NCBI RefSeq assembly: GCF_900110375.1
Contig: NZ_FODN01000007.1
Span: forward strand, 124,001 to 188,000
Length of the DNA stretch: 64,000 nt
Source of the DNA: Flavobacterium sinopsychrotolerans
GTDB taxonomy: Bacteria; Bacteroidota; Bacteroidia; Flavobacteriales; Flavobacteriaceae
Direction of reading: 5' to 3'
The notes below the pieces were generated by a model. That model had not been told where the DNA came from and searched no databases. It saw only the letters and a list, made by a program, of their open reading frames with translations. Each line of letters starts with the position of its first letter. Position 1 is the first letter of the stretch. Shown piece after piece: positions 36,957 through 46,805 of the stretch. A program made the translations under genes and the position numbers.

Positions 36957-39731
36957 ATGGATAGGTTTTCATTTTTAAACGCAGCACACACAGAATTTTT
37001 TGCACAATTATACGATCAATACTTAGAAAATCCAGATAGCGTTGAGCCAAGTTGGAGAAGTTTTTTTCAAGGTTTCGACTTTGGAATGACGTCTTACAAT
37101 GAGGAGAACAAGGTGGAGCAAATAGCAAATTTTGCTTCTAATAATACGGATGTAAGTTTGGTCTCTGAAAAGCTTCAAAAAGAATTCAACGTATTAAAAC
37201 TAATAGATGGATATCGTTCTCGCGGTCATTTGTTCACTAAAACAAATCCGGTTCGAGAAAGACGTACAACATCGCCAACACTTGAAATCACAAATTTCGG
37301 ACTTTCTTCCGCAGATTTAAATACTGTTTTTGATGCCGCTAAGGTGATTAATATTCAGCCTTGTACGCTTCAGGAAATCATCAAACACCTAGATACTATA
37401 TATTGCCAGCACATTGGGGTGGAGTATATGTATATCCGTAAACCGGAAGTGGTAGAGTGGATTCAGAAAAAATTGGGTTATAATGATAACCAACCTAAAT
37501 TTTCTTTAGAAGAAAAAAAATCAATTCTGAATAAATTAAATCAAGCTGTTTCTTTTGAAAACTTTTTGCATACTAAATATGTAGGTCAAAAACGTTTTTC
37601 TCTTGAAGGTGGAGAATCAATCATACCAGCTTTGGATGCTTTAATTGAAAAAGCAGCCGAAAAAGGAGTGGAACAATTTGTAATGGGAATGGCACACCGT
37701 GGCCGTTTGAATGTTTTGGCAAATATTTTTGGCAAATCAACCCAAGACATTTTTGGAGAGTTTGATGGTAAGGATTACGACCAGGAATATTTTGACGGTG
37801 ACGTAAAATACCATTTGGGACTTACCGCTGATAAAGTGACTAGCACTGGTAAAAAAATCAATATCAATTTAGCGCCAAATCCTTCGCACCTTGAAACTGT
37901 AGGTGCAGTAATCGAAGGAATTACAAGAGCAAAACAAGACAAGTATTTTCCTAACGATTTCTCAAAAGTATTGCCAATCGCCGTTCACGGGGATGCCGCA
38001 ATTGCTGGTCAGGGAATTTTGTATGAAATTGTGCAAATGGCGCAATTGGACGGTTATAAAACCGGAGGAACAATCCATATTGTAATCAATAATCAAGTAG
38101 GATTTACAACTAATTACCTTGATGCACGTTCATCAACTTATTGTACGGATGTTGCTAAAGTTACGCTTTCGCCAGTATTGCACGTTAATGCGGATGATGC
38201 TGAAGCTGTCGTTCACGCAATGTCATTTGCTTTGGATTTCAGAATGCAATTTGGTAAAGATGTATTTATTGATTTATTAGGATATAGAAAATACGGACAT
38301 AACGAAGGTGATGAGCCTCGTTTTACACAGCCCGTATTGTATAAAATTATTGCTAAGCACAAAAATCCAAGAGATATTTACATGGAGAAATTACTTGCTG
38401 ACGGAGTAATTGACAACACTTTTGTAAAAGGCTTGGAGCAAGAATACAAATCAAATCTGGAAATAAACTTAGAAGAATCCCGTAAAAAAGATTTGACTAT
38501 TATTACGCCGTTCATGAAAAATGAGTGGAAAGGTTTTGAGCAGGTTTCTGATGTTGAAATGCTTAAAAAAGTAGACACTACTTTCCCAAAAGAAGGACTT
38601 ACTGAGGTAGCAAATATAATTTGTAACTTACCAACAGATAAAAAGTTTATCAGTAAAATTCAAAAACTGATAAACGATAGAAAAACAATGTTTTTCGAAA
38701 CGAATAAGCTGGATTGGGCTATGGCCGAACATTTGGCTTATGGTTCACTTTTAAAAGAAGGATACGATGTTCGTATTTCCGGACAAGATGTGGAGCGTGG
38801 GACATTCTCTCACCGTCACGCCGTTGTAAAAGTGGAAGATTCAGAAGAAGAAGTTACTTTATTGAGTAATTTAGAAGGAGCAACCGGAAAATTCAATATT
38901 TACAATTCACTTTTGTCTGAATATGGAGTTTTAGGATTTGATTACGGATATGCTTTGGCAAACCCAAATACACTAACCATTTGGGAAGCACAGTTTGGAG
39001 ATTTCAGTAATGGAGCCCAAATTATGATTGACCAATACATCTCTTGTGGAGAAGATAAATGGAATAACCAGAACGGAATTGTTTTGTTATTACCTCACGG
39101 ATATGAAGGACAAGGAGCTGAACATTCATCAGCCAGAATGGAACGTTATTTACAACTTTGCGCCAGACATAATATGTATGTTGCGGATTGTACAACGCCA
39201 GCTAACTTCTTTCACTTGTTGAGAAGACAAATGAAAACAACCTTCCGTAAACCGCTTATTGTTTTTACGCCAAAGAGTTTGTTGCGTGATCCAAGAGTGG
39301 TTTCTTCTGTTGAAGAATTTGCAACAGGTAGTTTCCAGGAAACATTCGATGATGAAACAGTGAATAAGGATGAGGTGAAAACACTAGTTTTCTGTACCGG
39401 AAAATTCTATTATGACATCACTGCCGAAAGAGAAAATCTGGGTAGAAATGATGTTGCGGTTGTTAGAATAGAACAATTATTCCCATTGCCAGTGGAACAA
39501 TTAAAAGAAATTATTGCTAAATATCCAAACGCTGATGATTATGTTTGGGCACAAGAAGAGCCAAAAAACATGGGAGCGTACAGCTTTATGTTGATGAATT
39601 TCGATTTAGTAAAATGGAGATTGGCTTCACTAAAAGCATATGCAGCTCCAGCGGCTGGAAGTTATACAAGAGCAAAACGTCGTCAGGCTGATGCTTTAAG
39701 AATGGTTTTTGATAAAAATTTATACAGATAA
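36957..39731 (+). CDS. sucA: 2-oxoglutarate dehydrogenase E1 component
   Basis: Thiamine-diphosphate-dependent decarboxylase of the TCA-cycle 2-oxoglutarate dehydrogenase complex. The 924-aa product begins with the E2-interaction helix (FLNAAHTEFFAQLYDQYLENP), has the MAHRGRLNVL segment (about residue 244), the ThDP motif GDAAIAGQG (about 345) and NNQVGFTT, and a C-terminal transketolase-like domain (about 590-790) with GYEGQGAEHSSARMERYLQ. Length is normal. sucB follows after 83 bases. Confidence 0.96.
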   Translation: MDRFSFLNAAHTEFFAQLYDQYLENPDSVEPSWRSFFQGFDFGMTSYNEENKVEQIANFASNNTDVSLVSEKLQKEFNVLKLIDGYRSRGHLFTKTNPVRERRTTSPTLEITNFGLSSADLNTVFDAAKVINIQPCTLQEIIKHLDTIYCQHIGVEYMYIRKPEVVEWIQKKLGYNDNQPKFSLEEKKSILNKLNQAVSFENFLHTKYVGQKRFSLEGGESIIPALDALIEKAAEKGVEQFVMGMAHRGRLNVLANIFGKSTQDIFGEFDGKDYDQEYFDGDVKYHLGLTADKVTSTGKKININLAPNPSHLETVGAVIEGITRAKQDKYFPNDFSKVLPIAVHGDAAIAGQGILYEIVQMAQLDGYKTGGTIHIVINNQVGFTTNYLDARSSTYCTDVAKVTLSPVLHVNADDAEAVVHAMSFALDFRMQFGKDVFIDLLGYRKYGHNEGDEPRFTQPVLYKIIAKHKNPRDIYMEKLLADGVIDNTFVKGLEQEYKSNLEINLEESRKKDLTIITPFMKNEWKGFEQVSDVEMLKKVDTTFPKEGLTEVANIICNLPTDKKFISKIQKLINDRKTMFFETNKLDWAMAEHLAYGSLLKEGYDVRISGQDVERGTFSHRHAVVKVEDSEEEVTLLSNLEGATGKFNIYNSLLSEYGVLGFDYGYALANPNTLTIWEAQFGDFSNGAQIMIDQYISCGEDKWNNQNGIVLLLPHGYEGQGAEHSSARMERYLQLCARHNMYVADCTTPANFFHLLRRQMKTTFRKPLIVFTPKSLLRDPRVVSSVEEFATGSFQETFDDETVNKDEVKTLVFCTGKFYYDITAERENLGRNDVAVVRIEQLFPLPVEQLKEIIAKYPNADDYVWAQEEPKNMGAYSFMLMNFDLVKWRLASLKAYAAPAAGSYTRAKRRQADALRMVFDKNLYR

Positions 39732-39814
39732 AAAAATAGTTTAAAGTTTAAGGTTTAAAGTTGCTCTTAGGTGACTTTGAACTTTAAACAATTCAAACCT
39801 TAAACAAAAAAAAG

Positions 39815-41065
39815 ATGATTTTAGAAATGAAAGTCCCATCACCAGGGGAATCTATAAAGGAAGTTGAAATTGCAACTTGGTTGGTAAAAGACGGAGATTA
39901 TGTAGAAAAAGACCAAGCAATTGCTGAAGTTGATTCTGATAAAGCAACCTTAGAATTGCCAGCAGAAGCTAGCGGAATCATTACTTTAAAAGCAGAAGAA
40001 GGCGATGCAGTTGCAGTAGGAGCAGTAGTTTGTCACATTGATACTGACGGAGTAAAACCATCAGGTGATGCACCAGTTGCTGAAGCTGTAAAAACAGTTG
40101 AAGCACCAAAAGCGGAAGTTAAAGCAGATCCCGAAACTTCGGGACCAAAAGCGGCACCGGTAGCGGCAGCTCCAGCAGCGACTTATGCTTCAGGAACTCC
40201 ATCTCCAGCAGCAAGAAAAATATTAGATGAAAAAAATATAGCGCCAGCTTCTATAACAGGAACTGGAAAAGACGGAAGAATTACTAAAGATGATGCCGTA
40301 AATGCAGTGCCTTCAATGGGAACGCCTACAGGTGGTTCTCGTGGATCGGAGCGTACTAAATTATCGATGTTGCGTCGTAAGGTGGCTGAGAGATTAGTTG
40401 CTGCTAAAAACGAAACAGCGATGTTGACTACTTTCAACGAAGTAAACATGACGCCAATCAACACCTTGCGTAATGAGTACAAAGATGCCTTTAAAGCAAA
40501 ACATGGCGGAATTGGTTTAGGATACATGTCTTTCTTTACTAAAGCAGTAACCAGAGCATTAAAATTATTCCCAGATGTAAACTCAATGATGGATGGTGAT
40601 CATAAGATTGCTTTCGATTTTTGTGATATTTCAATTGCGGTTTCAGGACCAAAAGGATTAATGGTTCCTGTAGTTCGTAATGCGGAGAACTTGACTTTCC
40701 GTGGAGTTGAAGCTGATATTAAAAGATTAGCAATCAAAGCGCGTGATGGTCAAATCACAGTTGACGATATGACTGGTGGAACGTTCACGATTACTAATGG
40801 TGGTGTTTTTGGAAGTATGTTGAGTACACCAATTATCAATCCTCCACAATCAGGAATTCTTGGAATGCACAACATTATCGAGCGTCCAATTGCTGTAAAC
40901 GGAAAAGTGGAAATTCACCCAATGATGTATGTAGCACTTTCTTATGACCATAGAATTATTGATGGTCGTGAGTCTGTTGGATTCTTGGTAGCTGTAAAAG
41001 AAGCATTAGAAAACCCAATGGAATTATTGATGGATAACAATCCTAAAAAAGCGTTAGAACTATAG
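39815..41065 (+). CDS. sucB: Dihydrolipoyllysine succinyltransferase (E2) of 2-oxoglutarate dehydrogenase
   Basis: Core E2 of the complex. The 416-aa product has one lipoyl domain (residues about 2-77, lipoyl Lys43 in VDSDKATLE), an Ala/Pro-rich linker, a peripheral-subunit-binding domain (about 128-165, [13 protein letters not shown]...[13 protein letters not shown]) and a catalytic acyltransferase domain ending with the [11 protein letters not shown] active-site motif. Its place after sucA identifies it as the succinyl enzyme rather than pyruvate E2. Confidence 0.95.
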   Translation: MILEMKVPSPGESIKEVEIATWLVKDGDYVEKDQAIAEVDSDKATLELPAEASGIITLKAEEGDAVAVGAVVCHIDTDGVKPSGDAPVAEAVKTVEAPKAEVKADPETSGPKAAPVAAAPAATYASGTPSPAARKILDEKNIAPASITGTGKDGRITKDDAVNAVPSMGTPTGGSRGSERTKLSMLRRKVAERLVAAKNETAMLTTFNEVNMTPINTLRNEYKDAFKAKHGGIGLGYMSFFTKAVTRALKLFPDVNSMMDGDHKIAFDFCDISIAVSGPKGLMVPVVRNAENLTFRGVEADIKRLAIKARDGQITVDDMTGGTFTITNGGVFGSMLSTPIINPPQSGILGMHNIIERPIAVNGKVEIHPMMYVALSYDHRIIDGRESVGFLVAVKEALENPMELLMDNNPKKALEL

Positions 41066-41092
41066 TTTTAAGGTTTTGGAAATATATAAGAG

Positions 41093-41122
41093 TCCTGTTT
41101 AGTTTTCTAAACAGGATTTTTT
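41093..41122. terminator. Bidirectional terminator between sucB and the retropepsin-like gene
   Basis: TCCTGTTTAG pairs with CTAAACAGGA around TTTT, followed by six T on the plus strand. The convergent minus gene ends at 41121, just at the edge, so the hairpin serves sucAB and possibly the opposite gene. Confidence 0.8.
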
Positions 41123-41561
41123 ATTTCAGCAAATACAGATAATGGTTGTAATAATCCACAATCGCCTTTCCTTTCATTAAAATATCAGCGCCTATAATGC
41201 CATGAACCGGTTTTGCTTTATGCTGTGTTAGCGCTTCATTTACATGTGATAAATCAAAAATAACGAGTTCGAAATCATAATCTTTCCAAGAACCAAGCTG
41301 CAATTGATTTTTTAAAGCCAGCTGGGTAAACATTCCGGTGGCTCCTGCACCAGCTGCTTTTGTCTTTGATTTTTTTGCTTCCAATAAAAACAAATCGACG
41401 CTTTCAAATCCTACACAACTATTTGAAGCGCCTGTATCCAAAATAAAATTCCCTGAAACACCATTGATTTTTGCTTTTATCAAAAGATGTTGTGTTTTAG
41501 TAATTTTAAATTTTACTTTTTTGTAGTTTTCTTTTTTGAGAATATCGTGGAGGTTTTTCAT
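41121..41561 (-). CDS. Retropepsin-like aspartic protease domain protein
   Basis: The 146-aa protein is a single retropepsin-like fold with the catalytic motif ILDTGASNSCVG (Asp42) and the second hydrophobic Gly segment HGIIGADILMKGKAIVDY near the C-terminus. Such stand-alone bacterial domains probably act as dimers. No signal peptide is visible, so it is cytoplasmic. The true substrate is unknown. It is convergent with sucB. Confidence 0.85.
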   Translation of the reverse strand: MKNLHDILKKENYKKVKFKITKTQHLLIKAKINGVSGNFILDTGASNSCVGFESVDLFLLEAKKSKTKAAGAGATGMFTQLALKNQLQLGSWKDYDFELVIFDLSHVNEALTQHKAKPVHGIIGADILMKGKAIVDYYNHYLYLLK

Positions 41562-41672
41562 TTATGCTGAATTTATTTCAGTAATTTATTTCTGTTTACA
41601 AAGATACATGGAGTTATTGAAGGAATCCTACGAATCTTTTTAAAACCATTTTTTCGACAACTTTTATTCTTG

Positions 41673-41680
41673 TAATTTTG
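41673..41680 (+). promoter_or_regulatory. Candidate -7 element of tatD
   Basis: TAATTTTG lies 18 bases before the TTG start codon. The short distance leaves no room for an upstream start and supports the TTG. Confidence 0.5.
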
Positions 41681-41698
41681 TACCCTTAAACTTTACAC

Positions 41699-42478
41699 TT
41701 GGAGACAAATAGTACAATTACCGATACGCATACTCATTTATATTCAGAGGAATTTGATCAAGATAGAAACGAAATGATCCAGCGTGCCATTGATGCCGGT
41801 GTTTCTCGTTTTTTTATTCCCGCAATCGATTCTACCTGTACAGAATCGATGTATGAATTGGAGAAAAATCATCCTGAAAATGTTTTTTTGATGATGGGTT
41901 TGCACCCAACGTATGTAAAAGACAATTTTCTGGAGGAATTACAACATGTAGAAAACGAGCTTGCCAAAAGGAAATTCTATGCGGTTGGTGAGATAGGAAT
42001 CGATTTGTATTGGGACAAAACCCATTTGCCACAGCAACAAATCGCTTTCAAAAGGCAAATACAATTAGCAAAGCAGTACAAATTACCAATTGTGATTCAT
42101 TGTCGAGAAGCTTTTGATGAAATTTTTGAAATTTTGGAGGAGGAAAAATCACCGGAATTATTTGGTATTTTCCATTGTTTCACAGGAACTTATGAACAGG
42201 CTTTACAAGTGATTTCATATAACATGAAGTTGGGAATAGGCGGTGTGGTGACTTTTAAAAATGGAAAAATCGACCAGTTCCTGAACCAAATTGATTTAAA
42301 ACATATAGTTCTGGAAACAGATTCTCCCTATTTAGCTCCAGTTCCTTTTCGAGGTAAAAGGAATGAAAGTAGTTATATTGTTAATGTAGTAGATAAGTTA
42401 GCGCAAATTTATAGCCTTTCGGCAAATGAAATTGCGGCGATAACTACGGAGAATTCTAAAGCTATTTTTGGGATTTAA
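41699..42478 (+). CDS. tatD: TatD-family metal-dependent hydrolase (DNase)
   Basis: A TIM-barrel amidohydrolase-like nuclease. The 259-aa product has DTHTHL near the start, GEIGIDLYW, the metal-ligand His in VIHCRE, HCFTG, and the ETDSPYLAP motif near the C-terminus. The reading frame has no ATG before the DTHTHL metal-binding motif, so the start is the TTG at 41699; a -7 element just upstream supports it. Cytoplasmic, with 3'-5' exonuclease-type activity in relatives. It is followed by an acyltransferase gene on the same strand. Confidence 0.92.
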   Translation: METNSTITDTHTHLYSEEFDQDRNEMIQRAIDAGVSRFFIPAIDSTCTESMYELEKNHPENVFLMMGLHPTYVKDNFLEELQHVENELAKRKFYAVGEIGIDLYWDKTHLPQQQIAFKRQIQLAKQYKLPIVIHCREAFDEIFEILEEEKSPELFGIFHCFTGTYEQALQVISYNMKLGIGGVVTFKNGKIDQFLNQIDLKHIVLETDSPYLAPVPFRGKRNESSYIVNVVDKLAQIYSLSANEIAAITTENSKAIFGI

Positions 42479-42543
42479 AGTAGAATTTACCTTATTTTGA
42501 TATTTTTTTTGTTCATTTGCCCACACAAAAATTGAGAACCAAA

Positions 42544-43680
42544 ATGCAGAGATTTGACGCTATTCGGCCATTTTATGATTCCGAAATAAACGAAGCACTT
42601 CAGAATGTTGTTAATCATCCCATGATGAAAGCATTGATGAATTTTACTTTCCCGGATGTTGCGGATGAAGTTTGGAAAGAACAACTTCACAAAACGCATT
42701 CTATTCGTGATTTTCAGTGTAATTTTATATACCAATCGGTCCAAAAAGTGTTGGAAAAAAGCTCTGAAGGATTGACGACTTCGGGTTTCGAGAATTTACA
42801 ACCCAATACTTCTTACTTATTTATATCCAATCATCGCGATATTCTTTTAGACACGACGTTGCTGAACACGGCTTTGTTTGAGCATGGTTTAGTGATGACT
42901 GCTTCAGCGATTGGAGATAATTTAGTCAAAAAAGCATTTTTGAATACGTTAGCAAAACTGAACCGAAACTTTCTGGTACAACGTGGCTTAACGCCAAGGG
43001 AAATGCTGCAAAGTTCAAAGTTATTGTCCGAGTATATTGGAAATTTATTGCTGCATGAAAACCGCTCGGTTTGGATTGCACAACGTGAAGGAAGAACAAA
43101 AGACGGCAATGATGAGACCAATCCGGGTGTTCTGAAAATGCTTGGAATGGGTTCTGATGAAAAGAATTTGATGGATTATTTCAAGAAAGTAAAAATTGTA
43201 CCGGTTTCTATTTCCTACGAATACGATCCTACTGATGCTTTAAAAATGCCGCAATTGATGGCTGAAGCCAATAATGAAGTGTATATTAAAGAAAAAAATG
43301 AAGATTTCATGACAATTCTTAGTGGTGCATTGGGACAAAAGAAAAGAATTCATATTCATGTAGGCAAAGTTTTAGATACAGAAATTGAAGCCATCAAAAC
43401 TGAAAATGACAGTTCAAATAAGCAAATAGTAGCTTTGGCACAAGTAATTGATGATGCCATATTGAGCAATTATAAATTGTGGCCAACTAATTTTATTGCG
43501 TATGATATTGTAAACAAAACTAATCGCTTTGCTCATTTATACACCGAAAATGAAAAATCATTATTCGAACGCAGACTAGAAATGCGAATTGATCATGATA
43601 ATCCGGTAGCTTTAGATGGTTTTCTGGCCATGTATGCCAACCCGGTTGTGAATAAATTAAAATACCACGATGTTGTATAA
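42544..43680 (+). CDS. Acyltransferase of the PlsB/PlsC (glycerol-phosphate acyltransferase) superfamily
   Basis: The 378-aa product carries the NHRDILLD segment (His-Asp acyltransferase motif I), the VWIAQREGRTKDGND segment corresponding to the EGTRS-like motif III, and a VPVSISYEYDP strand as motif IV. It probably acylates lysophosphatidate or glycerol 3-phosphate at the membrane. The ATG at 42544 is the likely start; a TTG 27 bases upstream also lies in frame. It overlaps the asparaginase gene by 11 bases. Exact acceptor is unproven. Confidence 0.85.
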   Translation: MQRFDAIRPFYDSEINEALQNVVNHPMMKALMNFTFPDVADEVWKEQLHKTHSIRDFQCNFIYQSVQKVLEKSSEGLTTSGFENLQPNTSYLFISNHRDILLDTTLLNTALFEHGLVMTASAIGDNLVKKAFLNTLAKLNRNFLVQRGLTPREMLQSSKLLSEYIGNLLLHENRSVWIAQREGRTKDGNDETNPGVLKMLGMGSDEKNLMDYFKKVKIVPVSISYEYDPTDALKMPQLMAEANNEVYIKEKNEDFMTILSGALGQKKRIHIHVGKVLDTEIEAIKTENDSSNKQIVALAQVIDDAILSNYKLWPTNFIAYDIVNKTNRFAHLYTENEKSLFERRLEMRIDHDNPVALDGFLAMYANPVVNKLKYHDVV

Positions 43681-44698
43681 AGCCAAAATACTTTTAATCT
43701 ATACCGGAGGAACCATCGGTATGAGAAAAGATTTTGAGACGGGAGCGCTCAAAGCTTTCAATTTTAGTAAATTGTTGCAACGCATTCCAGAATTGAAACA
43801 ATTAGATTGTGAAATCGAAACTATTTCTTTCGAAAATCCAATTGATTCCTCGAATATGAATCCTGAAAAATGGGTTAAAATTGCAACCATTATTGAGGAT
43901 AATTACACTTCATTCGACGGATTTGTGGTGCTTCACGGTTCGGATACAATGTCCTATTCGGCATCGGCTTTGAGTTTTATGCTTGAGAATTTATCGAAAC
44001 CCGTGATTTTTACCGGATCTCAATTACCCATTGGAGATTTACGTACGGACGCCAAAGAAAACTTAATTACTGCTATTCAAATAGCATCTTTGCGAAACAA
44101 TGATGAACCAGTTATCAGCGAAGTATGTCTTTATTTTGAATATAAATTATATAGAGGGAATAGAACTACAAAGATTAATGCGGAACATTTTAAAGCATTT
44201 ACATCCCCCAATTATCCTGAATTGGTGGAGTCTGGCGTACATTTAAAATTAAATTTCGAATTATTCCTGTCTAAAAATGAAAATAAAGAATTCAAGGTTC
44301 ATAAAAACTTGGATAACAACGTAGCGATTATAAAAATGTTTCCAGGTATCAGTGAAGCAGTTTTAGCCGCTATTTTAAATATTCCAAATCTCACAGGAAT
44401 TGTTTTAGAAACGTACGGAGCAGGAAATGCACCTACTGAGGATTGGTTTTTAAACCTATTAAGAAAAGCAATTACCGCAGGTTTACACATTATCAATGTT
44501 ACCCAATGCTCCGGTGGAAGTGTGAGTATGGGGCAATATGAAACCAGCACAGGCATGAAAAAAATTGGGGTTATTTCCGGAAAGGATATCACAACCGAGG
44601 CCGCAATAACAAAATTGATGTATTTGTTAGGTCGAAAAATAGCTCTAAAGGACTTTAAAGAGGTTTTTGAAACTTCTTTGCGCGGTGAAATAGCATAA
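43670..44698 (+). CDS. ansA: Type I L-asparaginase
   Basis: Cytoplasmic enzyme hydrolysing asparagine to aspartate and ammonia. The 342-aa product starts with LLIYTGGTIGM (nucleophile Thr), followed by VVLHGSDTMSYSASALSFML and the FTGSQLPIGDLRTDAKENL segment with the second Thr-Lys-Asp chain. No signal peptide, so it is the type I (cytosolic) kind. It overlaps the acyltransferase gene by 11 bases and so is translationally coupled. Confidence 0.92.
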   Translation: MLYKAKILLIYTGGTIGMRKDFETGALKAFNFSKLLQRIPELKQLDCEIETISFENPIDSSNMNPEKWVKIATIIEDNYTSFDGFVVLHGSDTMSYSASALSFMLENLSKPVIFTGSQLPIGDLRTDAKENLITAIQIASLRNNDEPVISEVCLYFEYKLYRGNRTTKINAEHFKAFTSPNYPELVESGVHLKLNFELFLSKNENKEFKVHKNLDNNVAIIKMFPGISEAVLAAILNIPNLTGIVLETYGAGNAPTEDWFLNLLRKAITAGLHIINVTQCSGGSVSMGQYETSTGMKKIGVISGKDITTEAAITKLMYLLGRKIALKDFKEVFETSLRGEIA

Positions 44699-44759
44699 TA
44701 GTTGGATTTTACTTTTCTAACTCATTTTTTTTATTGTTATTTGCAACCTCAAATAAAAT

Positions 44760-44846
44760 AGAGAGGTGTCCGAGTGGTTGAAGGAGCTAGCCTGGAAAGC
44801 TAGTATGTGGGTAACTGCATCGTGGGTTCGAATCCCATCCTCTCTG
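44760..44846 (+). tRNA. tRNA-Ser (anticodon GGA)
   Basis: The acceptor stem AGAGAGG pairs with CCTCTCT, the T arm is GTGGG-TTCGAAT-CCCAT (one G-U), and the variable arm is long, as expected for a class II tRNA. The anticodon stem CTAGC/GCTAG encloses CTGGAAA, placing GGA in the loop and so serine. CCA is not encoded. Confidence 0.95.
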
Positions 44847-44855
44847 CAAAAAATT

Positions 44856-44884
44856 AATGCTTCCTGAAAAGGGGGCATTTTTTG
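44856..44884 (+). terminator. Terminator of tRNA-Ser
   Basis: AATGCTTCC pairs with GGGGGCATT (two G-U) around six bases, then a T run. Confidence 0.75.
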
Positions 44885-45199
44885 TTTTATAGCATGGCAA
44901 ACTTTTTGGTTTGTCTAAGCGGCTAGAACAAAAAGGATCAGGAATGAAATGCCGAGTATTACTTTCTTTATGAAACGCCTTTTTTGGGATTAACGGAGTT
45001 AATCCTGAGTTTTGGCTATTAAAAAATCAGTAAATCTGTGGCGGAATAATGCATTTACTTTTTGTAAATAAATAGTAGTAACCCAATACGAATCGTTAAG
45101 TAAAAAAGTTTACTAATTGCAATCTGTAACGGGTTTCAATGCTGTAGTTTCAAAACGTATTATTTGTTGTTATTACTTATCAAAAAAGTATCAAAATGG
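44885..45199. other. Spacer without gene; short palindromes
   Basis: About 315 bases. It contains a GGATTAAC-GGA-GTTAATCC palindrome and a CAGTAAATCTGTGGCGG word of a type I recall as common between flavobacterial genes. I see no gene or RNA in it. Confidence 0.45.
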
Positions 45200-45207
45200 T
45201 ATATTTG
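45200..45207 (+). promoter_or_regulatory. Candidate -7 element of the PorT-like gene
   Basis: TATATTTG lies 72 bases before the ATG. No clear -33 TTG at the usual distance. Confidence 0.4.
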
Positions 45208-45279
45208 TAGCTTTATAATGAAAATTGAAACCTGAAATGTGTTTTGAATGACCATTAAACAATTTAAATCCAAAAAAAT

Positions 45280-45981
45280 ATGCGAATTTTTCTTAGTTGT
45301 TTTCTGTTTCTAATGGTTGCTACTGTTTTTTCCCAAGAAAATACAACAACTCAAGATACTCTCGTTATGAAAGTTGACTCCTTGTATCGAGAAGATCAGT
45401 TTTATTTTTCAATAACCTATAATACATTGATGCATAAGCCGTCGGGGTTGTCCCAAAGTAAATTTTCTTCTGGTTTATCATTGGGCTTTTTAAGAGATAT
45501 GCCCATCAATAAAAATAGAACTATCGCAATAGCATCCGGTATCGGTTTAACCTATAATAATTATAATCAGAATCTTGCTATTTCATCATCGGCTGAAAAT
45601 CCTGTTTATACTTTCATTGATTCCGAAACGGAGTATGATAAAAATAAGTTTTCTCAATTATTAGTTGATGTTCCTATTGAATTTAGATGGAGAACATCCA
45701 CATATGAAAGTCATAAATTCTGGAGAATTTATGGAGGAATGAAGTTCAGTTATTTAATTTATGACAGATCTATTTACAATAACGGTCAGGACAAAGTCAT
45801 TGTTTCTGGGAATAAAGATTTTAATAAATTACAGTATGGGGCTTATATATCATCAGGCTATAATACGGTGAATGTGTATGTTTATTATGGGTTGAATTCA
45901 TTGTTTAAATCTGCAAAAATTAATGATGAATCTATTAACATGAAAGCATTGAATATTGGGGTTATATTTTATATTTTATAG
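45280..45981 (+). CDS. PorT-like outer-membrane beta-barrel protein
   Basis: The 233-aa product has a signal peptide (about residues 1-18, ending TVFSQ), and the body shows alternating amphipathic strands with repeated Tyr/Gly, e.g. LSLGFLRDMPINKNRTIAIASGIGLTYNNYN, VDVPIEFRWRT, WRIYGGMKFSYLIYDR and a strand-like end LNIGVIFYIL. These are features of the PorT/outer-membrane barrel families (DUF2490-like alternatives cannot be ruled out). It is convergent with the next gene and shares six bases with it. Confidence 0.78.
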   Translation: MRIFLSCFLFLMVATVFSQENTTTQDTLVMKVDSLYREDQFYFSITYNTLMHKPSGLSQSKFSSGLSLGFLRDMPINKNRTIAIASGIGLTYNNYNQNLAISSSAENPVYTFIDSETEYDKNKFSQLLVDVPIEFRWRTSTYESHKFWRIYGGMKFSYLIYDRSIYNNGQDKVIVSGNKDFNKLQYGAYISSGYNTVNVYVYYGLNSLFKSAKINDESINMKALNIGVIFYIL

Positions 45982-46581
45982 CCATAAAATTAACAACAGT
46001 AACTGTGAAATTGCTCCCAAGGCAAACCCTATAATCAGCTCTGGATAGGTGTGTGCTTTCATCTCCAAGCGGGAAGAAGCCACAAAACCATTTAAAAGCA
46101 TCAGTACTGCAATGGTAAATGTAATCTTAATTTGAAGATGCATGCTCAATCCAATAATAAATACTGTTATTGAACTTATCGCAATCATGTGAAGGCTCGC
46201 TTTTACATTGGTAAACACTAGAATGAGCGCCAATAAAGTGCTTAATAGTGTTCCCAAAAAGAAAAAGTGCAACTCTGGATAGCGATCTATGGTTATATTA
46301 TTTCGCACTAATAAGATAATCAAAAAACAATGCAGAATTAATGGAATTTTGCGCTGGGATGTTTGGGAAACCATTATAGAATCTATAATTCCTGTTGCGC
46401 GCAAAAGTAAGAAGGCCAACACAGGAATAAATACTGTTACAATCACAACTTGAAAAAAAACAAGTAGTTTTTCTTGACTCACAAAATCAGATCCATTCAA
46501 AAAAAGATAAAATAAGGTGGCCATTGCTGGGATGAATATCGGATGGAAAAGATAGGAAAACAATGGAAGAATTTTTTTCAA
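45976..46581 (-). CDS. Membrane protein, PAP2-phosphatase-like
   Basis: The 201-aa product has five or six membrane helices. The C-terminal half has ASLHMIAISS and SRLEMKAHTYPELIIGFALG, which resemble motifs 2 and 3 of PAP2 phosphatases (PSGH and SRxxxxxHxxxD), but Pro-Ser-Gly-His is degenerate and the motif 3 Asp is a Glu. It may be an inactive or divergent lipid-phosphatase homologue. It overlaps the preceding convergent gene by six bases. Confidence 0.75.
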   Translation of the reverse strand: MKKILPLFSYLFHPIFIPAMATLFYLFLNGSDFVSQEKLLVFFQVVIVTVFIPVLAFLLLRATGIIDSIMVSQTSQRKIPLILHCFLIILLVRNNITIDRYPELHFFFLGTLLSTLLALILVFTNVKASLHMIAISSITVFIIGLSMHLQIKITFTIAVLMLLNGFVASSRLEMKAHTYPELIIGFALGAISQLLLLILWL

Positions 46582-46719
46582 AACTGCTAATTTTATCTAA
46601 GAACAAATGTAAGTAATCTGTCAAAATTGGTAAAGCTATTGTTATTGTTTCTTTTTCTTAAATAAATGGAATTGGGTATAATTATAGTATATCTAAGTCA
46701 TCGTTTTGAAAAGAAGTGG

Positions 46720-46727
46720 TATTTTTG
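46720..46727 (+). promoter_or_regulatory. Candidate -7 element of murF-alr
   Basis: TATTTTTG matches TAnnTTTG and lies 78 bases before the chosen ATG. No TTG lies at the usual spacing. Confidence 0.35.
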
Positions 46728-46805
46728 GAGAAGTTTTTAGAACAAAAAGAACAGCAAGAAATATATTTTCTAGAAAAGAAATTCACCTCAATCTCTTTTA
46801 AGTCC

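Noticed and set aside
39732..39814. TTTAAAGTTTAAGG-type words between sucA and sucB as a regulatory RNA
   Set aside because: Low-complexity A/T words of this sort fill several spacers here (also 14142-14222 and 16571-16657); no specific structure was found.
46716..46805. GTG start 30 codons before murF-alr ATG
   Set aside because: It lies directly at the candidate promoter box and adds residues not typical of MurF.
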